This document shows positions 25,293-32,861 of a stretch of DNA of 64,000 bases, piece after piece. The stretch is from JACQQW01 sp964520655. Its GTDB lineage: Bacteria > Omnitrophota > Gorgyraeia > Zapsychrales > Fredricksoniimonadaceae. The notes under the pieces were generated by a model that did not search any database, was not told the origin of the DNA, and saw only the letters and a list, made by a program, of their open reading frames with translations. The stretch covers positions 1-64,000 of the forward strand of contig CAZFNI010000012.1 in the NCBI GenBank assembly GCA_964520655.1. The letters are read 5' to 3'. The position numbers and the translations under genes are program-made. Each line of letters starts with the position of its first letter. Within the stretch, counting starts at the first letter, position 1.

Positions 25293-27735
25293 ATGGATAC
25301 TCCTTGGCACATACATTTATGGCCTCAATAAGATCACCGTTCAAAGATTCCACCTTCTGCCACAAATAATCATTATTCCTTGGTTCTGAATTAGCTACCC
25401 AATACAAGAATGGATCAGGAACAAGACGAATGACGCCAGTAGAATTCTCCGACATCACTAAACACTCAGAATATTGGCCTTTAATTGTTTTAATGGATTT
25501 AAGTAATTGGATTTTTTCATCATCGAACGACAATGTCTCTTTAAGCAAATCAATAACTGCTGGATCTTGTTTGAGAAAGATCTTATTGGCCGCATTCGCA
25601 ATGATCGCCATCCCGCTTTCTACTCGTGTTAGATCAGCAATCTCCTGTGTTATCGCTATGGTTGAGCAGCGGTATTTTCGGAATGTTTTAAAAGCATTGG
25701 TGATAAAATCCGACGTGTTCTTGACTTTTAATAATGACCACGCCTCATCTATCAATAAATATTTTCGTTTGATCCTCATTGAATCACTGGACACAAAATT
25801 TGTCATAAAGAACATTAGATTCAATAAAACGGCTAACTGCAAATCAGGATATGAACTCAAATTGGCCAATTCAAATACCACAAAACGGGTATTTATCGTG
25901 AATTGATTTGGACCGTCAAAAAATCGGCCATACGGCCCCTTGTTTGTAAACGGGGTCAATCGCAATGCCAGTGTCGGCCCCATCAATGAATTTATACCGC
26001 AGCGTTCATTAAAATAACTGTCATTAAGAACATTCGTTACATCACTTAAGAACACCTCTGATTTCTCCTTATTATTCTTATAGGCCGTCATAATTGCTTG
26101 CTGCAATAACCCTTCCTCTTCCCGGCTCAAACGGTATCGGTCATCACCACCGCTGGCCATTTGCGATAGCAACGATAAAAGGAAAGATATATTATCTGGC
26201 GTGGGTTCATGAGCAAATGGGTTGATTGTGACAGGATCGTTCAAATAAAGACTAATGTATTGGCCATTTAAAACCTGGCAAAGCTTCTTATAAGAATCAC
26301 CCTTATCCAAAACAAAAAAATGACTGCCTAAACGATCTGCCTGAAGTATAAAATCATTGATAAAAAAACTTTTTCCGGATCCAGATGCTCCAACAACAAT
26401 TCCGTGCGGGTTAATATTCGAATCAAACATATCAAAGAAAACAACTTCATCCCTGCGGTTAGAATACATTTGTGCCGGAGTTGATGTTCCTTGAAATGCA
26501 CCGAAGATCGGAAGCATATCTGCGACATTAATTGACAACAATCTCCTGGATCTTCTAATAAAATTCTCATAATAGGGATCAAAATTAAGCGGCAAACACG
26601 TCAGGAATAATGATGCCCCTATCAGGTCCTCCTTTATCCCGCCGCATTGATATCGGTTTAGACCATTAATGATCTGATCACCAAGATTTTCAACCTCCTC
26701 TGCACTTTCCCCAAATACAACCCAATGGAACCTGGCGTTAATTATCTTTTGTCCTCCCTGATACATAGCCCTAACAACTTCATCCAGTTCCTCCTTTTTC
26801 GCAACCTCCTCAACCGACTTGTCTCCCAACCAATTCTCCTTATGCATGAATGCAAAGTCCTTCTGGATCTTGATCCGCCTTAAAGCATCTTGAGGATCGG
26901 CTGACGTCATATTCACCACAAAAAGCATAGACTTGGCCTGGTCAAGCAAACTGAATGGTTGAGCCCCTTGAAATTCCTTAGTAAACATGCCGATCGTTGT
27001 ATGGGCAGGCATTTCTTTTAAGCTCACAACCCTCATGTATTGGCCCTCGAAATTAAAACCCTTACCACTTGCTTGCGGTGAATTAAAAAGAACCTGGTCT
27101 CTTATATTCAGATTATTTTCCAGCCTGACATCTGGCACGCTCATGGAACGTTTGGGATTCATTAATTGATATAATAATTGTGTTAGCTCCTGCTCTAAGA
27201 CAGGCTTAACAGATACGCCGGAAGTCTTGAGTAGCCCTCCCAAAAGAGAAGTATGTTGCTCAAATACCTTTTTATGCTCACACAACTCATTTTCAATCCC
27301 TTGTGAATGCTTTTTCCACACAGGGAAGAATCTGATCGTGATATACACATCAATTGCTCTCGTAAAACAGCGCTTCCCATTGTTTTTCTGACGTTTGGTT
27401 GCATAAAAAGATGTTGTCGTTACACCTTGAGCATTCTCTTGGAATTGATCATATTGATCATTCTTGTCCTTACTATTAACATTGACATTCATGATCATTT
27501 GACAGGCTAAACGGTCATGCGGGAGCCTGGTCAAAACAGTCTGCCAATGCTGCACCAGAATATTCATATCCCTTTGTGTTCTTCCTTCTGAATCAACAAG
27601 ATTTATCTTCCAAACTTTTCCCATACTCCCATCAGATAATAAACAAACGTCATCGCAAAACTCAACATACGGCAAAAGATCGACAAAACTCATGCCTTCA
27701 GAGAACAATGCCTCTATATTCTTGTAACGCAACAC
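25279..27735 (-). CDS. traC: TraC/VirB4-type T4SS ATPase
   Basis: 818 residues, the usual size of F-type TraC. The N-terminal TraC domain (about 20-250) and the central region precede a RecA-like ATPase: Walker A GASGSGKSF near residue 449 and Walker B YLLIDEAW near 663, plus AITQEIADL near 695. VirB4/TraC energises assembly of the secretion pilus and channel at the inner membrane. GTG start overlapping the traV stop by one base (TAGTG). It lies directly before the inserted pilus module, whereas in F plasmids traC is followed by trbI-traW-traU. Confidence 0.95.
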   Translation of the reverse strand: MLRYKNIEALFSEGMSFVDLLPYVEFCDDVCLLSDGSMGKVWKINLVDSEGRTQRDMNILVQHWQTVLTRLPHDRLACQMIMNVNVNSKDKNDQYDQFQENAQGVTTTSFYATKRQKNNGKRCFTRAIDVYITIRFFPVWKKHSQGIENELCEHKKVFEQHTSLLGGLLKTSGVSVKPVLEQELTQLLYQLMNPKRSMSVPDVRLENNLNIRDQVLFNSPQASGKGFNFEGQYMRVVSLKEMPAHTTIGMFTKEFQGAQPFSLLDQAKSMLFVVNMTSADPQDALRRIKIQKDFAFMHKENWLGDKSVEEVAKKEELDEVVRAMYQGGQKIINARFHWVVFGESAEEVENLGDQIINGLNRYQCGGIKEDLIGASLFLTCLPLNFDPYYENFIRRSRRLLSINVADMLPIFGAFQGTSTPAQMYSNRRDEVVFFDMFDSNINPHGIVVGASGSGKSFFINDFILQADRLGSHFFVLDKGDSYKKLCQVLNGQYISLYLNDPVTINPFAHEPTPDNISFLLSLLSQMASGGDDRYRLSREEEGLLQQAIMTAYKNNKEKSEVFLSDVTNVLNDSYFNERCGINSLMGPTLALRLTPFTNKGPYGRFFDGPNQFTINTRFVVFELANLSSYPDLQLAVLLNLMFFMTNFVSSDSMRIKRKYLLIDEAWSLLKVKNTSDFITNAFKTFRKYRCSTIAITQEIADLTRVESGMAIIANAANKIFLKQDPAVIDLLKETLSFDDEKIQLLKSIKTIKGQYSECLVMSENSTGVIRLVPDPFLYWVANSEPRNNDYLWQKVESLNGDLIEAINVCAKEYPYGLQ

Positions 27736-28142
27736 TATTTAATCTCCTCTTCTACTTCTTCTTTTTTGGGGATAACGACCGAAGAGCTTGACCTTTGCAC
27801 TTCTTGATCATCGAACCACCTTGGCCCCTGGACCATCACATAGACCCAATGTCCAGATACTAAAACGCCTGTATCATCAACAGAACGGTGATTGGGAACC
27901 CAAACTTTCTTTACTACAGGGGGTTTGATAACAGGAACATAAGGTTTCACATACCCAAACACTTTTTGCTCCCTAAAACGCTCTGCCACAAATTTTTCTA
28001 CATCTTCCTTAGCTTCTCGCATGCTATGATGATACATATCTTCCATAGGCACTCTGCTGTTAGAACTCTGCCTGATCTGCCGATGCCCGCAGCCATTAAT
28101 TAAGAACATCAATGTGATTAACATCACGACGTAATAGACCAT
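27735..28142 (-). CDS. traV: TraV-like outer-membrane lipoprotein of the T4SS
   Basis: 135 residues with a lipoprotein signal (lipobox INGC at about residues 15-18). The C-terminal part VKKVWVPNHRSVDDTGVLV ... VYVMVQGPRW follows the pattern of TraV (vWVaPy-D ... W). TraV is the VirB7 equivalent that anchors the TraB/TraK outer-membrane core. A clear AAGGAG precedes the ATG; the gene overlaps the traB stop by 47 bases. Placed between traB and traC exactly as in F-type clusters. Confidence 0.8.
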   Translation of the reverse strand: MVYYVVMLITLMFLINGCGHRQIRQSSNSRVPMEDMYHHSMREAKEDVEKFVAERFREQKVFGYVKPYVPVIKPPVVKKVWVPNHRSVDDTGVLVSGHWVYVMVQGPRWFDDQEVQRSSSSVVIPKKEEVEEEIK

Positions 28143-29190
28143 CGATCATCACTCCTTTTTGAACGACGAAATTAATACTAGTGCCACTGGGCACATGCAC
28201 AGCAGGTATGATATTTTGCGTTTGTTTATCGTAATACTGCGACAACTCAGCGGCGCTTTTGGAAAGTCCGGAAAACATGGCGTATTTACCAGCATCCCCC
28301 GTGACATTACGTTCAACATTACCAAATCGTCCAGATACAGATGTCTGCTCGCTATCAGCCAACGCAGATGACCCTCCAGCCATAAATCCGCCCATAAAAG
28401 CCAGTGCCAAAGCTTTTCCTGTACTGTGCACCAACTGTCCATGTATCCCTAACTCTCCATGACGGTCCGTTACATAACCAATCTCCTGTTCTTTCTCAAA
28501 AACCTTACCGTCAGGTTGAACATAAGAAATCGCAATGATCTGGATTAAGGCACGTTGAGAATTGATGTCCCCTATAGCCTTCCCCAAAGCAAATGCACCC
28601 TTTAACGGTATACGCGCATTGTTGGGCCCGTAAAATGCCTCATCAAGCGTGATCAATACTGGTAATGGACTATTGACATCAACTGACGCATATACTCCTG
28701 TTAACAATGTACCTTTACAGAAAGAACCGATCGGTAAATACACATCATACTTTTTATTAATAACCCCTCTTACCGGAGCAATCTTCAATTCATAAGATGA
28801 TTCTTTTGAAATATCAGAAGAAATTGAAAGCTTACCCAGATCTTCTTTAATTGTTGACAATGTGCCACTGATGTTGAGCTGTTCTTTTTTGTATTGCTCA
28901 TCTGCCTGTTTTATACCTTTGATCTGTTCCTCCATCTCTTTTATCCTGTCTTCAAAATCATAATAATTCTTTTGGAGGCCTTTCATAACTTCCAAACGTT
29001 CTGTGTCTCCAACTTTGACACCTTCATCATCAATGCGCAGTTGCGTACCCTGCTGTTTCGACTTTTCTAAAGAATGTTCATCGCTAGACCATATATAAGA
29101 TCCAACAACCACTATCAACAAGACCACACCATAAATGATTAGCGGATTCTTATGCTGAATCGACTTGAGTATTTCAAATAGTTCGTTCAT
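28096..29190 (-). CDS. traB: TraB/VirB10-type T4SS core channel protein
   Basis: 364 residues from the ATG at 29190 (a longer frame to 29253 would overlap traK by 80 bases). One inner-membrane helix (about residues 17-35), a coiled coil (about 65-125), then the VirB10-like beta-barrel domain: YLPIGSFCKGTLLTGVYAS, FALGKAIGDINSQRALIQI, GYVTDRHGELGIHGQLV and GGFMAGG. TraB spans both membranes and forms the core with TraK and TraV. It has no long proline-rich linker, which many TraB proteins possess. Confidence 0.92.
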   Translation of the reverse strand: MNELFEILKSIQHKNPLIIYGVVLLIVVVGSYIWSSDEHSLEKSKQQGTQLRIDDEGVKVGDTERLEVMKGLQKNYYDFEDRIKEMEEQIKGIKQADEQYKKEQLNISGTLSTIKEDLGKLSISSDISKESSYELKIAPVRGVINKKYDVYLPIGSFCKGTLLTGVYASVDVNSPLPVLITLDEAFYGPNNARIPLKGAFALGKAIGDINSQRALIQIIAISYVQPDGKVFEKEQEIGYVTDRHGELGIHGQLVHSTGKALALAFMGGFMAGGSSALADSEQTSVSGRFGNVERNVTGDAGKYAMFSGLSKSAAELSQYYDKQTQNIIPAVHVPSGTSINFVVQKGVMIDGLLRRDVNHIDVLN

Positions 29191-29830
29191 TTGCCTGTAT
29201 GATAAATATTGTTGTGTGATCTCTTGCTTGACCCTCTGGCGCAAGGACATCATCCAAGGATGCAGCGGCTATGATATTCTCAAGACTTAATTGATCTAGA
29301 GGGACATTGACCCTACGATCAGATTTATTCCTTGCCGTTATGCCATACACCCTAAATTGAGGAAAATCATACGCCAACTCAAAATCTAAAGTAATGTGTG
29401 AGTTTTCAAGTACTATTTGGCGCTGAACCTTGATCTTTACTGCCCCGGCTGGCTCATTTCCCTGCAGCAAAATTTTCATGATATCGATTGCACTAATCCC
29501 GCTCTGATATTTACTAGAGTTCACACTATTGCCATTGACAACCACATTAAGATCATGCTGTGTAGAAACCTTTAAATTGATCGGATAAGATTTTCCTGAT
29601 ACTCCTTTAACAAAGACGTCTGAGGGCGCTTCCGTTTTAGGCAAAATAAAAAGGGAATTATCCATGGCCTCAACTAGTAGGGAATCACTCGCCCCTCCCT
29701 TGATTACTTGGGCAATATTCTCTGGAAATGAGACCTCCGAAACTTTACCAACTTCTACATGAACACTTGTTACTTCTTCAGCAAATACTGTAGTAGCCAA
29801 CATTAAAATAGCGATAAGGAGTGCATTCAT
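29174..29830 (-). CDS. traK: TraK/VirB9-type T4SS core protein
   Basis: 218 residues with a signal peptide (MNALLIAILMLATTVFA) and a beta-rich mature domain (VHVEVGKVSEVSFPENIAQ, LFILPKTEAPSDVFV, SYPINLKVS). The C-terminal part (FPQFRVYGITARNKSDRRV) also fits TraK. TraK binds TraB and TraV to form the outer-membrane core. Four-base ATGA overlap with traE upstream and a 17-base overlap with traB downstream. Confidence 0.85.
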   Translation of the reverse strand: MNALLIAILMLATTVFAEEVTSVHVEVGKVSEVSFPENIAQVIKGGASDSLLVEAMDNSLFILPKTEAPSDVFVKGVSGKSYPINLKVSTQHDLNVVVNGNSVNSSKYQSGISAIDIMKILLQGNEPAGAVKIKVQRQIVLENSHITLDFELAYDFPQFRVYGITARNKSDRRVNVPLDQLSLENIIAAASLDDVLAPEGQARDHTTIFIIQANERTI

Positions 29831-30438
29831 ATACTTAGCTCCTGATCAATTGACGCCACGATCAAACCCAAAGGATTCTGTTCCGTTGGAGCCACTACAT
29901 TGATAAGAATCTTAAAGGTTATATCCTGCTCTTTTACCATTTGCTTCCCCATGAATAACGTCTTTTTAGTCTTGATGGTCACTTTATAATCACCTCTTTC
30001 TTTCTTCACCGAAGGCTCATCAATGACAGTCAATAATGAAGATATTTCACTTTGTTTTATCTCCTCTAGATCTTTACTTAAGCGCGTGCGCGTTTTTGAC
30101 AATACATATGGCGACATAAATCGCTGCGCGCGTGCATAAGCATTTGACGCCGTCACCGGATTGAAATTATTCCAATCCATGATCCATTTGGACACAAAGG
30201 TCGATACAACCATAGACATATCCGATATTGGCAAAGCCACCCCTGCTTGATATACATTAGGAACATAATAAATAGATTTAGGCTTAACCACTGTCCACAT
30301 AATGATCCCCGCAAAAGCCAAACTGACAATCCCAAGCAATAGACAAACGTAAAGCATCCGCTGATACATCAATTCTGATCTTGTCCATCGTTCCACAAAC
30401 TGAGTACTTTTAGAATGTTGTGCTTGCATATGATCCAT
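29827..30438 (-). CDS. traE: TraE/VirB8-like T4SS inner-membrane protein
   Basis: 203 residues from the ATG at 30438, which has GGGGAG about 9 bases upstream. One N-terminal membrane helix (MLYVCLLLGIVSLAFAGIIMW) then a periplasmic VirB8-fold domain (YVPNVYQAGVALPISDMS, FVSKWIMDWNNFNPVTASN, YKVTIKTKKTLFMG). The length and order match F-type TraE (188 aa), which nucleates inner-membrane complex assembly. Confidence 0.88.
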   Translation of the reverse strand: MDHMQAQHSKSTQFVERWTRSELMYQRMLYVCLLLGIVSLAFAGIIMWTVVKPKSIYYVPNVYQAGVALPISDMSMVVSTFVSKWIMDWNNFNPVTASNAYARAQRFMSPYVLSKTRTRLSKDLEEIKQSEISSLLTVIDEPSVKKERGDYKVTIKTKKTLFMGKQMVKEQDITFKILINVVAPTEQNPLGLIVASIDQELSI

Positions 30439-30700
30439 AATGAGAAACTCCCCTAGGTGACGGAGGCAAACCTGGAAGTCCAAGGCCCTGAGAATATAAC
30501 CAATGCATCAAATAGCCAGGCGGTTTTCCACTTTTCAATCTGGATATAAGTATCCAACATATGATCCCTATCGCTCCGGGAACATAAGGTTCAAACAACA
30601 AACCGCCAATACCAATGACCAATACCACCGCCGCAAGGTCCTCTTGTTCTAGTCCAAAGAATGTTTGTGGCTTATCTATTGTTCGATAGCATGTGTGCAT
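30410..30700 (-). CDS. traL: TraL T4SS pilus assembly protein
   Basis: 96 residues. The motif YRTIDKPQTFFGLEQEDL and one hydrophobic hairpin (VVLVIGIGGLLFEPYVPGAIG) are typical of TraL (VirB3-like), a small inner-membrane protein required for F-type pilus assembly. Located between the pilin and traE as in F plasmids, overlapping traE by 29 bases. Confidence 0.85.
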   Translation of the reverse strand: MHTCYRTIDKPQTFFGLEQEDLAAVVLVIGIGGLLFEPYVPGAIGIICWILISRLKSGKPPGYLMHWLYSQGLGLPGLPPSPRGVSHYGSYASTTF

Positions 30701-30703
30701 GTA

Positions 30704-30985
30704 TTAGCCAGTCGCTACCCTTTCTAATAAGAGCGGCAAAAATAACAACATTACAAAAGCTACAGCACTAGCAATTGCCAGCTTATATCTTCCTCTTAGC
30801 AAAGACGCTACACCTGACAGCAGTATCACCACGCCTAACAATTTTGCGATAGGCCCCTTAAGCATCAATACAGACTTCTCTGAAAATTCTTGTACTGTTT
30901 TCTCTGGATCATCTGCCCACACAAATGAAACAAAATCAATTAGATATAAATGCATCAGTACCACCATCTTCATCAAAGATCGCAT
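30704..30985 (-). CDS. traA: VirB2/TraA-like T4SS pilin
   Basis: 93 residues. Signal peptide ending VWA|DD, followed by an amphipathic stretch and two hydrophobic helices (AKLLGVVILLSGVASLL and YKLAIASAVAFVMLLFL) separated by a short basic loop. That is the architecture of VirB2/TrbC/TraA conjugative pilins. Position immediately before traL supports the call; sequence identity in this family is always low. Confidence 0.72.
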   Translation of the reverse strand: MRSLMKMVVLMHLYLIDFVSFVWADDPEKTVQEFSEKSVLMLKGPIAKLLGVVILLSGVASLLRGRYKLAIASAVAFVMLLFLPLLLERVATG

Positions 30986-30986
30986 C

Positions 30987-32177
30987 TTAACCTCCTTTAA
31001 ATATAAGCATTCTGGTTAATAATACCTGGAACAACAACGATATTAAAAATGCGCCCACAAAGAATGGTTGCTCCCATGCCCACGAAACTTCTTGTTTAAG
31101 GACTACTTGTGTTTGAGCTTGGGCGACCAAGATTGCAGTATAATGACTTATCGCCGCACTCAGTACCCATGATTTGATCCAGATAAGATTTCTGCAGTAT
31201 TCTCGGAACATCCCGGGTTGAACGTCTATAAATAATGACAGGACTACAAAAGGGAAGAGAATAGATAAGGTCATCTGTGCAACGCCATGAATATAGGGCA
31301 ATGCTCGCATTGACCAGTAAAGCAATTTTGAACAAATCTTTTCTATTCCCTGAGAACTCTTAAGAATATTGTGTTGGGCAAATGACGCCATAATACATTG
31401 TTTGACGTCGTTGTCATTGTGAGAATCAAGGAATGGTAAGAATACAGCCCTTGCGTCGCGTCTTAAATATTGATTGGACTCCAAATACTTATCACATAAT
31501 GCACTTAAACTTTTTGAACCAACCCACTGTTTTTCGGCATACGCAGGATAAAGTTCAAGAATATTTTTATGTCCTGGCCCAATAATCCCAAGAGTTTGAT
31601 TGGAATTCTCAATCTTATAGCGCGATAACACAGGAGCGTATTGCTCATCAATAAAAGACTTAAATCGGTAAGAAAGACCCGAATCCAAAAATCCCACTCT
31701 GCTCGCTTCTCTTATATAGGCGCTTTGGGTTTCAATGAAATATCCCTTGGGTAGAAACTTCGCTTCTACTGACATGGACTTATCCATCAGGCTAATAATG
31801 GCAAAGAATACTTGATCTACAGCTCGGCTAATAAACGTAAAAAACACAGGCACTCGATCAATACTTGTTATTGTGTTCTTTAAAGACTTGCTACTACGAA
31901 AAGATTTATCGTTAAGCTCCTGATAGCTACTGATGTCTTTCTGTTCAAAGGATGGCAAAAGCATTAGAACAAGCACAATGATTATAGAGAAGAAAGAAAT
32001 AAGTAAGTTGAAATGACCCGTTCGAATATACCGCCACAGGCTCAGCAAAAAAACTGAACCACCTACCACTAAACCTATCCCGCTCCTCCTGAAAATGTAG
32101 TCCATCAGGATATGGGTAAAGTTAAGGCCAGCTAAATTTAACGCAGCATCTACTGAAGTTAAACCAAACAAATTCAC
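30987..32177 (-). CDS. traG: TraG N-terminal-domain-like membrane protein (first gene of the T4SS operon)
   Basis: 396 residues. Two N-terminal membrane helices (about 38-80), a long periplasmic section, and three C-terminal helices (about 300-390). The segment IDRVPVFFTFISRAVD corresponds to VDNVPVGLAMPLSL of F TraG. The block MRALPYIHGVAQMTLSILFPF ... RNLIWIKSWVLSAAIS matches its C-terminal membrane block. Only the pilus-assembly N domain is present; the mating-stabilisation C domain of F TraG (total ~938 aa) is missing. GTG start: no ATG is available before the in-frame stop at 32205, and no Shine-Dalgarno site is obvious. Having traG first rather than last is unusual. Confidence 0.72.
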   Translation of the reverse strand: MNLFGLTSVDAALNLAGLNFTHILMDYIFRRSGIGLVVGGSVFLLSLWRYIRTGHFNLLISFFSIIIVLVLMLLPSFEQKDISSYQELNDKSFRSSKSLKNTITSIDRVPVFFTFISRAVDQVFFAIISLMDKSMSVEAKFLPKGYFIETQSAYIREASRVGFLDSGLSYRFKSFIDEQYAPVLSRYKIENSNQTLGIIGPGHKNILELYPAYAEKQWVGSKSLSALCDKYLESNQYLRRDARAVFLPFLDSHNDNDVKQCIMASFAQHNILKSSQGIEKICSKLLYWSMRALPYIHGVAQMTLSILFPFVVLSLFIDVQPGMFREYCRNLIWIKSWVLSAAISHYTAILVAQAQTQVVLKQEVSWAWEQPFFVGAFLISLLFQVLLTRMLIFKGG

Positions 32178-32261
32178 AAACGAGGAAAAACTATTGGGGG
32201 AGGTTATTACACTATCTGACTTAGATTCGTTGGGAGAAACGAAATATTAACTAATAAGCAA

Positions 32262-32289
32262 ATTATATTGATTATTACACAAATGTCAA
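32262..32289 (-). promoter_or_regulatory. Strong sigma70-type promoter of the T4SS/pilus operon
   Basis: On the minus strand, -35 TTGACA (32284-32289), a 16-base spacer and -10 TATAAT (32262-32267): both hexamers match consensus perfectly. Predicted start of transcription is near 32255, leaving a leader of about 78 bases before the GTG of the traG-like gene. The 152-base gap 32178-32329 holds nothing else that I can identify. Confidence 0.75.
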
Positions 32290-32329
32290 GAAATTTAATA
32301 TCATTTGCGCAAAATAAAAAGAAGCCTTT

Positions 32330-32857
32330 TCATCTATTTGAAGCACCCATCAAATCATTTATAAAATCTAGATTCACATTCACACCTAATTCTTCTGCCT
32401 TTCTAACATCTGCCCAAGCCTTGTCGTATTCCTTTAAATGATAATAAGCTACCGCTCTTAGATTATATGCTTTCCCATATTCAGGTTTTAAGACGATGGC
32501 GCGGGAAAGATCATTCACCGCTTCATGCAGCTTTTCCTCTTTAGCCAGTGTTTGCCCTCGATTAAAAAAAGCCTGAGGGTCATTGGGATTTAAATCAACT
32601 GCTCGGGAGAAATCTTGGAGAGCCTCTTCACTCCTGCCCTGTTGAGCAAGAACTACACCGCGATTGTTATATGCTTGCGCGAACAACGGATCGATCTCAA
32701 TGACTTTGTTATATTCCTCTAAAGCAAGCTCTGGTGAATTTTGTTTATAATATAGGTCGCCCTGCTTTTTGTGTTCCAAGGAGGTATCCGCCAACACAGC
32801 AGAAATATTAAATAGGAATGAAAACAGCAGCATTAAAGATATGCGATCATTCATCAT
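32330..32857 (-). CDS. Secreted TPR-repeat protein
   Basis: 175 residues from the ATG at 32857 (TAG of the transporter gene ends only 4 bases upstream, so translation is probably coupled). Signal peptide (MMNDRISLMLLFSFLFNISAVLA), then four TPR units (YYKQNSPELALEEYNKVIE, AYNNRGVVLAQQGRSEEAL, AFFNRGQTLAKEEKLHEAV, YNLRAVAYYHLKEYDKA). A periplasmic protein-interaction scaffold; partner unknown. It is probably co-transcribed with the MsbA-like gene and precedes, but is not part of, the T4SS operon. Confidence 0.8.
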   Translation of the reverse strand: MMNDRISLMLLFSFLFNISAVLADTSLEHKKQGDLYYKQNSPELALEEYNKVIEIDPLFAQAYNNRGVVLAQQGRSEEALQDFSRAVDLNPNDPQAFFNRGQTLAKEEKLHEAVNDLSRAIVLKPEYGKAYNLRAVAYYHLKEYDKAWADVRKAEELGVNVNLDFINDLMGASNR

Positions 32858-32861
32858 CTGC

